Assembly (NCBI RefSeq): GCF_003075035.1
Contig: NZ_QCZE01000001.1
Location: 1,176,602-1,240,601, forward strand
DNA length: 64,000 nucleotides
Direction: 5' to 3'
Origin: Zobellella maritima
GTDB lineage: Bacteria; Pseudomonadota; Gammaproteobacteria; Enterobacterales; Aeromonadaceae
The notes under the pieces are model-generated. The model was given only the letters and a program-made list of their open reading frames with translations, was not told where the DNA came from and did not search any database. Below, piece by piece: positions 49,695 through 57,550 of this stretch (positions are counted from its first letter, which is position 1; each line of letters opens with the position of its first letter). The position numbers were made by a program, and so were the translations under genes.

Positions 49695-49757
49695 TGTGGA
49701 TCAGATTTCATCTGGCAACTTATTGTCAGAACATCTGGGGGGCCACAGGTCCCCCCC

Positions 49758-49826
49758 AGGTCGGCCCTCGGGCCGACGATATTTCTGCATAGGGCATTCC
49801 TTTTGCTTCGGGCCGAGGCCCGACCT
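49758..49826. repeat. REP-like inverted pair
   Basis: aggtcggccctcgggcc at 49758 and gggccgaggcccgacct ending at 49826 are near-inverse copies, each itself a palindrome. It lies between the barstar-like gene and the minisatellite. Confidence 0.65.
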
Positions 49827-49853
49827 GCAAAACATCCCGCTGATATTACTGTT

Positions 49854-50300
49854 TCAATGATTTTCCAGCTCGGCCACCGACAAGGACTCAGGCGACGAGC
49901 TTAATACCACACACCAGAAGGGCAAGTCCTGTTCGCGCCAATATTCGGTGGCATCGGCCAGCAGATCCAGCAGCCGCAGCCAGCTGGGATGATCGTGATT
50001 AGCGAATGTCTCCACATTCTGCAAACACAACAGGCCACCCTGTTGATCGGTTTCCAGCAGCTCGATAAAGCCATCGTGCACCGCGTCCCAGTTTTGACTG
50101 AACCAGCCGGGAACCCCCAGGCTGTTGGTAAGCGTATCCACGCAGCCGGCCTTGTCGGTTACCCCACTGAAATCCACCGCCCAGAAAGCCAGACCCAGTT
50201 CGGTCGCAGCCTGCTGCAGCGCCTGGAAATCTGTCGAATCCAGACAGCAGGTCCGGGCCGGGCCCGCCGCCAACGTTTGCAAAAGCTGTGATTTTTTCAT
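49854..50300 (-). CDS. Barstar-like RNase inhibitor family protein
   Basis: 148 residues from the ATG at 50300, with AGGTGA upstream; the frame runs 40 codons further without coding character. The barstar fold pattern is visible: FWAVDFSGVTDKAGCVDTLTN, then the conserved GVPGWFSQNWDAVHDGFIELL and a C-terminal ATEYWREQDLPFWCVVL. Barstar relatives inhibit secreted or contact-delivered RNases. No cognate RNase is found beside it, so it may be an orphan immunity protein or serve an unrelated role. Confidence 0.82.
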   Translation of the reverse strand: MKKSQLLQTLAAGPARTCCLDSTDFQALQQAATELGLAFWAVDFSGVTDKAGCVDTLTNSLGVPGWFSQNWDAVHDGFIELLETDQQGGLLCLQNVETFANHDHPSWLRLLDLLADATEYWREQDLPFWCVVLSSSPESLSVAELENH

Positions 50301-50678
50301 GGTTTCACCTGGCCTCGTTAACGCGGTTGTCATGATCCTTCGTATAATCATAGACCGCCGCCGGCTGTCCACCGCCCCTGCCACAACAAGGGTAGCCAGT
50401 TTCAGATGTATCGCTCCCATTTGTGACCCCCGATGTGAACCCCGCTTCCAAGCCCTGTTCCACAGATGAATGCATGAGAACCCTTTAAAAACAGATACAT
50501 ATGAGCCCTCACAGCAGTGAGATCCAGCTCAGACATCTCGATATCAGGGTTGAACACACCGCCAGTCAGCCTATATTGGGATAGAGGGGGATCAACATTC
50601 AGCGCAGCGGCTTATTGGTCCGCTGACAGACAGCAAGTAACGACAACATAAATCGAAGAAAGAAAGGTGGGTGCAAGC
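50301..50678. other. Divergent intergenic region between barstar and kpsS
   Basis: 378 bases that must hold the divergent promoters of the barstar-like gene and kpsS. No additional gene, strong terminator or repeat is seen. Confidence 0.5.
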
Positions 50679-51947
50679 ATGCGGTCAGTTTTGCTACTCC
50701 AAGGACCTCTGGGGCCTTTTTTTCAACACTTCTCCCGGTTTTTAGCCAGGCAAGGCATCCGGGTGCACAAGCTCAACTTCAATGGTGGAGATGACGCCTG
50801 GCCTTGTGCCGGAACGAATACCCGCTATCAGGGCAGTTTGCCTGACTGGCCCTGCTACCTGGCCGAGTTCGTCAACAATCATCGCATCGATGCGGTGTTC
50901 TGCTATAACGACTGCCGCGAATACCATAAGGCGGCGCGCCAGTTTTGCCTTGCGCGCGGGCTCAAGCTGTTTGTGTTTGAAGAAGGTTACCTCAGGCCCG
51001 ATTACATCACCCTGGAGCAAGGCGGTGTCAATGCCCACAGTCCCTGGTATGGCCAACTGGCATCATTACTAACGTGCCAGGCCCCCGTCGATGAACATCT
51101 TCACTTTTCGGTCGCGCCCACTTTCAATAAACGCATTTACTATGCCGTTCGCTATTACCTGAATATGCAGCTGGATACCGGCCGCTTTTCCCACTACGTG
51201 CACCATCGCCATCGTCCGTGCTGGCGCGAAGCCACTGCCTGGCTAAGGGGCTGGTTTACCAAGCTTCACCACAAGCCCCATGACAGGTGTCAGCAACAGC
51301 GGCTTATCGACCATCATTCCGGGCGTATTTTCCTGATGCCGCTACAGGTGGCGGATGACTTTCAAATCCGGTCCCACTCTCCCTTTAAGAACGTGGCGCA
51401 GGCCATCAACCAGATACTAGATTCATTTTCAGCCCACTCTGCGGCAAATGATGTGCTGTTGCTCAAGCACCATCCCATGGATCGCGGATACAGCGACTAC
51501 AGCCGGCAGATAAAACAGCGCTGCACACGGCTGGGTATCAACAACAGGGTATTCTACGGCTTCGAATTTTCCTTGCCCGAGCTTTACCGTCATTGCAAAG
51601 GGGTGGTCACCATCAACAGCACCGTCGGCATCTCTGCGCTGCTGCACAAGGTGCCGACGCTCACTCTCGGCAAGGCCTTGTATGACTTGCCCGGCCTCAC
51701 CAGTCAATGTGGGCTGGATACCTTCTGGCAACGGCCTGAGCCGGTCAATTACCAATTGTTTACGCAGCTGCGGTATTTCTTGTTAAGCAATACCCAGGTT
51801 AACGGCAGTTTCTATGGTCAATATAGAAATACCTGCGAGCAAATCTGGCAACGATTGGGCGAGTCCGCTCAACTTGAAAATGCCGCTCCAAAGCCGGCTT
51901 TAATCGAAACCGATATACCAGAAACATCGTTACAACAGGCCAGTTGA
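50679..51947 (+). CDS. kpsS: Capsular polysaccharide biosynthesis protein KpsS
   Basis: 422 residues from the ATG at 50679 (AGGTGG upstream; a GTG four codons earlier is possible). It has the KpsS/LipB pattern: LLLQGPLGPFFQHFSRFLA near the start, FCYNDCREYHKAAR, FEEGYLRPDYITLE, and VLLLKHHPMDRGY with TINSTVGISALLHKVPTL in the C-terminal half. KpsS adds the first beta-Kdo to phosphatidylglycerol in group 2 type capsules, and KpsC extends it. KpsC is not in the window. It lies upstream of the ops element, so it is transcribed separately from the export genes. Confidence 0.88.
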   Translation: MRSVLLLQGPLGPFFQHFSRFLARQGIRVHKLNFNGGDDAWPCAGTNTRYQGSLPDWPCYLAEFVNNHRIDAVFCYNDCREYHKAARQFCLARGLKLFVFEEGYLRPDYITLEQGGVNAHSPWYGQLASLLTCQAPVDEHLHFSVAPTFNKRIYYAVRYYLNMQLDTGRFSHYVHHRHRPCWREATAWLRGWFTKLHHKPHDRCQQQRLIDHHSGRIFLMPLQVADDFQIRSHSPFKNVAQAINQILDSFSAHSAANDVLLLKHHPMDRGYSDYSRQIKQRCTRLGINNRVFYGFEFSLPELYRHCKGVVTINSTVGISALLHKVPTLTLGKALYDLPGLTSQCGLDTFWQRPEPVNYQLFTQLRYFLLSNTQVNGSFYGQYRNTCEQIWQRLGESAQLENAAPKPALIETDIPETSLQQAS

Positions 51948-52080
51948 TTGCCGAAATATACATAAACATCAGGCCGACTACCGTCTGCCGACGATATAAA
52001 AAAGAATTTTAATATCCGGCGACCATTGACGACGATATTCAACAAGGTTTGACAAGGAGTTGTGAAACCAGCGGGTTGGG

Positions 52081-52105
52081 AGCTGTAACCTAAGGGCGGT
52101 AGCGT
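52081..52105 (+). promoter_or_regulatory. JUMPstart / ops element (RfaH recruitment)
   Basis: The eleven bases ggcggtagcgt (52095-52105) equal the ops consensus, preceded by agctgtaa (52081-52088) as in the JUMPstart of enteric capsule and LPS operons. It lies 105 bases before the lipoprotein gene that starts the export operon. It should pause RNA polymerase and load RfaH for antitermination across the long, hairpin-rich operon. A palindrome (aacaggcc/ggcctgtt, 52151-52169) follows. Confidence 0.85.
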
Positions 52106-52209
52106 ATCTGCTCCCGCTGAACAATAGTTCCAAGCAGAACCTCATTAATAAACAGGCCGCCGGCCTGTTCCTACACCACGTCACCGAATTAACAGGGCGC
52201 AATAGTCTG

Positions 52210-52587
52210 ATGCAGCCAAGATTCATACAGGTACTTCAGTTTTTCGTGCTGATACTGGTGCTGCTTACCACCAGCGGATGCTCAATGATTCAAAACATGC
52301 TGACCGACTCTGCCGGCAACAGCCCGGAGGCCATTTCTCCCGAGTCTGATTTGAACAACTATCTCTCCTCTGCCGTTACCGGTGGTGTCGCGTCCCTGAA
52401 GCACAGCCCCTGGGGCAGCAATGTACAGGTACGGGCAGGTGCACCCTACTTTGCGGCCAGCGGCCGTACCTGCCGAAAACTGGACGTCACCCTGCCTTCC
52501 GGCGACACCCAGCAACATATCGTCTGCCGGACGGGGCAAAATACCTGGACCCCGGTGCGTCCGGTTACCCATTTGCTTGCCCGCTGA
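52210..52587 (+). CDS. Capsule-locus lipoprotein
   Basis: 125 residues with a lipoprotein signal (VLQFFVLILVLLTTSGC, Cys at 24). The mature part is short. Its C-terminal half (VQVRAGAPYFAASGRTCRKLDVTLP, then IVCRTGQNTWTPVRPV) has two cysteines in a small beta domain as found in DVU3141-like outer-membrane lipoproteins. It is the first gene after the ops site and lies 27 bases before the exporter, so it probably helps export or anchoring of the capsule. Not recognised as a named Kps protein. Confidence 0.82.
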   Translation: MQPRFIQVLQFFVLILVLLTTSGCSMIQNMLTDSAGNSPEAISPESDLNNYLSSAVTGGVASLKHSPWGSNVQVRAGAPYFAASGRTCRKLDVTLPSGDTQQHIVCRTGQNTWTPVRPVTHLLAR

Positions 52588-52614
52588 ACACACAACCTGA
52601 TTGGGTCACTCTAT

Positions 52615-54333
52615 ATGAACAGCCGTACCAACACTTTTGTTAAACAGATGGGCTTGTTTGCTGTCTTGGCACTTATCACCCACACCGGCCAGGCTCAGCT
52701 GATTGGCGCCAATGCCGGTGAACTGCCCACAGAGCAATACAGCCGTTTTAACGCCCCCTCCGAAGCCGACCAGGCCAGCAGCAACAGCAACACCCATTGG
52801 CAAAACGGCCGCTACGGACCGCTGCAATCACAGGCCACCGTTAACCAAACCATTTCAAGCTTCGGCACCCATTTATTCACCGGCGGCTTCAGGGGTGTAC
52901 GCGCCGATGGCCTGAATGCCGATTACATCATCGCCCCCGGCGACCAGATCACCTTGCGGGTTTGGGGAGCCGTAGAGATAGACAGGGTGCTGCCGGTGGA
53001 TGCCCAGGGCAATATCTTCATTCCCGCCATCGGCCCCGTCAAAGTGCAAGGTATTCGGCACAGCCAGCTGGATGCCAGGGTACGCTCCGCGGTCAATTCC
53101 GTGTATTCCAATAATGTAGAGGTATATACCAACCTGCAGGGTGTACAGCCCGTCTCGGTATTCGTCACCGGCTACGTCACCAACCCCGGCCGCTTCGCCG
53201 GTACCCCCAATGACTCGCTGCTTTATTTTCTTGATCAGGCCGGTGGCATAGACGATGCTCTGGGCAGTTACCGCAATATACGGGTAGTGCGTGCCGGGCG
53301 CCTCATTGCCAGTGCCGATCTGTATGCATTTTTAATAGACGGTACCCTGCCACGGCCGCAGTTTCGCGATGGCGACACCATAGTGGTGGACGAACGCGGT
53401 CCTACCGTCACAGTAGAAGGTGACGTTGCCCGCCCCTATCGCTATGAGCTAAACCCGGATGCCCTGTCCGGACAGGCCCTGCTGGAACTCGCCCGGTTAA
53501 AGTCCAACGTCACCCATGCGCTGCTGCGCGGTGCCCGCAGCACCGGCCCCATTTCCAGCTACCTGGCTCTGACCGATTTTACTCAGCAGCCACTGCGCAA
53601 CGGCGACCAGGTGATATTCAACACCGACCTGCGTGATGACACCATAGTGGTACAGATAGAAGGCAGTTACTATGGGCCCTCCCGCTTTGCCCTGCCGCGC
53701 GATACCCAGTTACACGAGTTGCTGGACGCCATTCCGGTCCCCGAAGACATGACCGATGTGCACAGTATTTCACTTAAACGGATAAGTGTCGCCGAACGGC
53801 AAAAGCAGTCTCTGAAAGAGAGTCTCGCCCGGCTGGAAACCACCTACCTGGGAGCTTCCTCCGCCACTGCCGAAGAGGCCCAAATCAGGGTCCAGGAGGC
53901 CGCACTGATCAACAGCTTTATTAAACGGGCCGCCCAGGTAGAGCCCAATGGTCGGCTGGTACTGGCCAACAACGGCCAGATCACCAATATTCGCCTGCAG
54001 GACGGCGACATTATCACCATTCCCGAGCGCAGCGATTCGCTGTTGATCAGCGGTGAAGTACTGGTACCTCAGTCGGTGGTATTCACTCCCGGCCGCAAGG
54101 CCATCGACTATATAGAGGGCGCCGGCGGCTTTACCCAGCATGCAGATGAAGAACGTATCCTGGTGGTCCGCCAGAATGGCGAGGTCCGCGAAGCGGATGA
54201 CATTAGCCTCCGCCCGGGGGACGAAGTCCTGGTGCTGCCGGTAGTCCCCACCAAAAACCTGCAGCTGGCCACCAGCATCAGCCAAATCCTCTACCAGTTG
54301 GCGGTGGCCGCCAAAGTCGCGATAGATTTGTAA
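52615..54333 (+). CDS. kpsD: KpsD/Wza-type polysaccharide export outer-membrane protein
   Basis: 572 residues with a signal peptide (MGLFAVLALITHTGQA). A polysaccharide-export (Poly_export) domain lies at about 105-185 (DYIIAPGDQITLRVWGAVEIDR), followed by SLBB domains (VFVTGYVTNPGRFAGTP, TVEGDVARPYRYEL, SGEVLVPQSVVFTPGRKAIDYIEGAGGF). It forms the periplasm-spanning channel of ABC-dependent capsule export with KpsE. Length is near E. coli KpsD (about 560). Close spacing to kpsM (11 bases) shows an operon. Confidence 0.88.
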   Translation: MNSRTNTFVKQMGLFAVLALITHTGQAQLIGANAGELPTEQYSRFNAPSEADQASSNSNTHWQNGRYGPLQSQATVNQTISSFGTHLFTGGFRGVRADGLNADYIIAPGDQITLRVWGAVEIDRVLPVDAQGNIFIPAIGPVKVQGIRHSQLDARVRSAVNSVYSNNVEVYTNLQGVQPVSVFVTGYVTNPGRFAGTPNDSLLYFLDQAGGIDDALGSYRNIRVVRAGRLIASADLYAFLIDGTLPRPQFRDGDTIVVDERGPTVTVEGDVARPYRYELNPDALSGQALLELARLKSNVTHALLRGARSTGPISSYLALTDFTQQPLRNGDQVIFNTDLRDDTIVVQIEGSYYGPSRFALPRDTQLHELLDAIPVPEDMTDVHSISLKRISVAERQKQSLKESLARLETTYLGASSATAEEAQIRVQEAALINSFIKRAAQVEPNGRLVLANNGQITNIRLQDGDIITIPERSDSLLISGEVLVPQSVVFTPGRKAIDYIEGAGGFTQHADEERILVVRQNGEVREADDISLRPGDEVLVLPVVPTKNLQLATSISQILYQLAVAAKVAIDL

Positions 54334-54344
54334 GGGGAAGTGAC

Positions 54345-55133
54345 ATGCATACACGCACTCCCTGGCAGGTCACCCGCAGTGTCTGGTTTGCCATGTTTAT
54401 GCGGGAAGCGATAACCCGCACCATGACCGACCGCCTGGGCTGGTTCTGGATGATCTTCGAGCCCATGGCGATGATAGCCATAATGGTGCTGATCCGTAGT
54501 CTGATCGGCCACGGCAATGGCCTGATCCTGGGGGCCGATTTTATTCCCTGGATGATTACCGGCATGATGGGTTTTTTTCTGGTACGCGAAGGCATGATGC
54601 GCAGCCTGGGTGCGGTCGATGCCAATCAGGCACTGTTTGCCTACCGTCAGGTGCAGCCGGTAGATACGGTACTGGTGCGCAACTTCGTGGAAGGCATGCT
54701 CAGAACCGTTATCTTTCTGTTGTTTGTGATGGGCGGACTGCTGCTGAAGCTGGATATTTTCCCCGATAATGCCATCCATGCCTTGTTCGCCTGGTTCTCG
54801 CTCTGGTCACTCGGCCTGGGAATCGGCCTGATCGTATCCGTGGCGGGGACGCTTGTTCCCGAGCTGGCCCGTATTGTGCGCATGTTGAGCCTGCCGCTGC
54901 TGCTCATCTCCGGCGTTATTTTGCCGCTGAATGTGCTGCCTCATAATGTACTGGAATATTTTATGCCCAATCCCATCGTCCATGGGCTGGAACTATTGCG
55001 CCTGGGCTTTTTTGAACACTACCGGATGGTCACGGGGACCAGCCTGACCTATTTATGGCTGTTTACGCTGTCACTCAATGCCCTGGGTTTATTAATGCAT
55101 ATACATTATCGCAACAGGCTGAAAGCCCAATGA
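54345..55133 (+). CDS. kpsM: Capsule ABC transporter permease KpsM
   Basis: 262 residues with six membrane helices and the ABC2 polysaccharide export pattern (FMREAITR, RLGWFWMIFEPMAMIAIMVLI, ALFAYRQVQPVDTVLVRNFVEG, PLLLISGVILPLNVLP, NPIVHGLELLRLGFF). It carries the lipid-linked capsule chain across the inner membrane together with KpsT. Its stop overlaps the kpsT start (ATGA). Confidence 0.92.
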   Translation: MHTRTPWQVTRSVWFAMFMREAITRTMTDRLGWFWMIFEPMAMIAIMVLIRSLIGHGNGLILGADFIPWMITGMMGFFLVREGMMRSLGAVDANQALFAYRQVQPVDTVLVRNFVEGMLRTVIFLLFVMGGLLLKLDIFPDNAIHALFAWFSLWSLGLGIGLIVSVAGTLVPELARIVRMLSLPLLLISGVILPLNVLPHNVLEYFMPNPIVHGLELLRLGFFEHYRMVTGTSLTYLWLFTLSLNALGLLMHIHYRNRLKAQ

Positions 55134-55816
55134 TCAGCATCAGAAATCTGTATAAACGCTACCACAATCGCGATGGGTCGGTTAGCGACTGGGTACTTAA
55201 AGATATCAACCTCACCATTCCCAAAGGAATGAGTGTGGGCCTGCTGGGCTGTAATGGTGCCGGTAAATCCACCCTGTTGCGGTTGATTGCCGGCATGGAT
55301 AACCCCGAACGCGGGTCTGTGGAGCGCCAGTGCCGTGTGTCCTGGCCCATCGGCCTTTCCGGTGGCTTGCAGGGCTCCATGACCGGCCGGCAGAACGTCA
55401 AGTTCGTCGCCCGGGTTCATGGCGGCGGATTCAATGTGCAGCGCATTATCGCCTATGTAGAAGAATTCGCCGAACTGGGTGACGCCTTTGATCAACCCAT
55501 TAAAACCTATTCTTCCGGTATGCGCGCCCGGCTTAATTTTGGACTGTCTCTGGCGTTTGACTTCGATGTGTATTTGTCTGACGAAGCGACCGCCGTAGGC
55601 GACCGCAGCTTCCGGGAGAAAGCCAGTCAAACCTTCAAGGATAAGGTCGGCACGTCCAGCCTGATCATGGCGTCGCACGGCGAAGGGATCTTAAGAGAGC
55701 TGTGCCAGGCCGGCATTTATCTTAAAGAAGGCGAGGCCAGCTGGTACGACGATATCGACCAGGCTATTGCGGCCTATCATCAGGAACGCCAGCCCCTTCG
55801 GGGAACGTTAAGCTAA
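55130..55816 (+). CDS. kpsT: Capsule ABC transporter ATPase KpsT
   Basis: 228 residues from the ATG at 55130. Walker A GCNGAGKST (about 44-52), signature YSSGMRARLNFGL (about 130), Walker B YLSDEATAVGD, and the KpsT/Wzt-type MSVGLLGCNGAG and LKEGEASWYDD end. It energises KpsM. The short length, with no C-terminal carbohydrate-binding domain, fits a group 2 capsule ATPase rather than an O-antigen Wzt. Confidence 0.93.
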   Translation: MISIRNLYKRYHNRDGSVSDWVLKDINLTIPKGMSVGLLGCNGAGKSTLLRLIAGMDNPERGSVERQCRVSWPIGLSGGLQGSMTGRQNVKFVARVHGGGFNVQRIIAYVEEFAELGDAFDQPIKTYSSGMRARLNFGLSLAFDFDVYLSDEATAVGDRSFREKASQTFKDKVGTSSLIMASHGEGILRELCQAGIYLKEGEASWYDDIDQAIAAYHQERQPLRGTLS

Positions 55817-55993
55817 GCGGTCGGCTGTAAGAAAAGACACCCGAGCCGGCAGATGCATTGATGCCATGTCGCTGCCGCTTTAGCCAACAGTTCCCTGCGA
55901 AGCAGGGAAATACCAACAAGCACATCAAAAATCAAAAACAACGCCGGCCTGCTTTCAGCTTAAAGCTGCGGCGCATACCGTCACCGAATTAAA

Positions 55994-57094
55994 ATGAAAA
56001 TTTGGGTACCCATGCAACACGTTATTAAAAAACAACCCCATTGGGCCCTTGCCCTTGTCGCCATCATGGCCGTTGCTTTCTACTGGTTTGCCTGGGCCGC
56101 GGACCGCTATGTTTCCCGCGCGACCGTCGTGCTGGAAAGCCCGCATATCGCCCCCCCTGAGATCAACTTTTCCAACATGTTAAAAGCGGGTGGCAGCAAT
56201 AACGACCTTTTATTGTTGCGCGAGCATCTGCTCTCGGTGGATATGCTGAAAACAGTGCAACAAACGCTCCCCTTTCGCGAGCACTACGGCCAGAATGGCG
56301 ATCTTTTTTCCCGGCTGACCGATATCGATGCCCCCATCGAAGCGCTGCATAAATACTATCGAAAGCGGGTATCCGTAGAGCTGGATGAATACGCCGGGGT
56401 ACTGAATATCAAGGTGCAGGCCTTTAATCCCGAGTTTGCTCATGCCATGGCACAACTGCTGCTAAGTGCCGGGGAAGCCCATATGAACAACATGGGCCAG
56501 CGCCTGGCAGAAGAGCAGGTGCGTTTTCTCGAACATCAGGTCGAGCGGCTGGAACAACGGCTGGATGAAGCCAGAGGCATGCTGCTCGCCTACCAGAACG
56601 AGCACGGTCTGGTGTCTCCCATTCATACGGTAGAAAGCCTTAATCAGGTCGTGGCCACCCTGGAGGGAGAGTTGGCCAGGGGGCAGGCAAGATACAATGC
56701 CGCGCAAAGCTACCAAAGCACCCGTTCGGCCGAGCTGGTGCAAATAAAAAGCGAACTAAGCGCACTGCAGCAACAAATAGAGAAGGAGCGCAACCGCCTG
56801 GCGCAGGCGGCCGGCAATGCATTGAACCGAATTTCATCGGAGTATCAAACCCTGGAGTTAAAAGCCCAGTTCGCTCAGCAAACCTACTCCAGCGCCCTCG
56901 CCGCACTGGAAAACACCCGTATTGAAGCAGCACGTAAACTCAAGCAGGTGAGTGTGCTCCAGAGTCCGTTATTACCAGAGTACGCCACCGAACCTGAGCG
57001 TCTCTATAATACCAGTATCTTCGCCATCATCACCCTGTTCCTGGCGTTCATTGCCAATATGATCATGCTGATAATCCGGGATCACAGAGATTGA
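55994..57094 (+). CDS. kpsE: Capsule export inner-membrane protein KpsE
   Basis: 366 residues (ATG at 55994; another at 56012 is possible and neither has a clear ribosome-binding site). Two membrane helices, near 19-36 and near the C-terminus (YNTSIFAIITLFLAFIANMIMLII), flank a long coiled-coil periplasmic part (about 165-300). This is the PCP-3 layout of KpsE/BexC/CtrB. It joins the KpsMT transporter to the KpsD channel. A 178-base gap separates it from kpsT, and its 5' region shares a 14-base word with that of the lipoprotein gene. Confidence 0.88.
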   Translation: MKIWVPMQHVIKKQPHWALALVAIMAVAFYWFAWAADRYVSRATVVLESPHIAPPEINFSNMLKAGGSNNDLLLLREHLLSVDMLKTVQQTLPFREHYGQNGDLFSRLTDIDAPIEALHKYYRKRVSVELDEYAGVLNIKVQAFNPEFAHAMAQLLLSAGEAHMNNMGQRLAEEQVRFLEHQVERLEQRLDEARGMLLAYQNEHGLVSPIHTVESLNQVVATLEGELARGQARYNAAQSYQSTRSAELVQIKSELSALQQQIEKERNRLAQAAGNALNRISSEYQTLELKAQFAQQTYSSALAALENTRIEAARKLKQVSVLQSPLLPEYATEPERLYNTSIFAIITLFLAFIANMIMLIIRDHRD

Positions 57095-57168
57095 AAATAT
57101 AAAAGGCCACCCTCTGACCATGATGAAAAACACGCCTCCCGGGAAGTAGAGCTGAGCCCGAAGACGTT

Positions 57169-57375
57169 ATGATCACAAGGGTGCAGGTTTTATCCGCTCA
57201 TCCTTAGTACGAAAACCTATTAGACAACCGCAATCATGAAGTCGTTAATATCGACAAACTGACCCATGACGGCAAAATTGAACCGGAGCCGGGCTGACGA
57301 CCGCAGGAGAACGTCGAAAACGGCCTGCGTAACACCGAGCAAGGGTGTCTGGACAACACCCGCTGGTGTCAACAA
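57169..57375 (+). pseudogene. rmlB (dTDP-glucose 4,6-dehydratase) remnant
   Basis: Reading with two frame changes gives the two ends of RmlB: GAGFIRSSLVR from the N-terminal NAD site, NLLDNRNHEVVNIDKLT, then directly the C-terminal KIEPEPG, a TGA where the family has Trp, and RPQENVENGLRNTEQGCLDNTRWCQQ. About 250 middle residues are missing. The same frame continues to a stop at 57471 with unrelated sequence (SSDYVYPGDGDNDWSED). The locus once probably made dTDP-rhamnose or a related deoxysugar. Confidence 0.78.
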
Positions 57376-57550
57376 CCGGGTAGCCTGCTGGTGCATGACT
57401 CGAGCGACTATGTCTACCCCGGCGACGGTGACAATGACTGGAGCGAAGACAGCCCGGATGGCATTGAATGACGTCGGTCAAACCAAGCTGGAAAGCGACT
57501 GCCCGACCCCCAGGGTCGACAGCTCACCAAGATATCAGGAGCTTGTTTAA

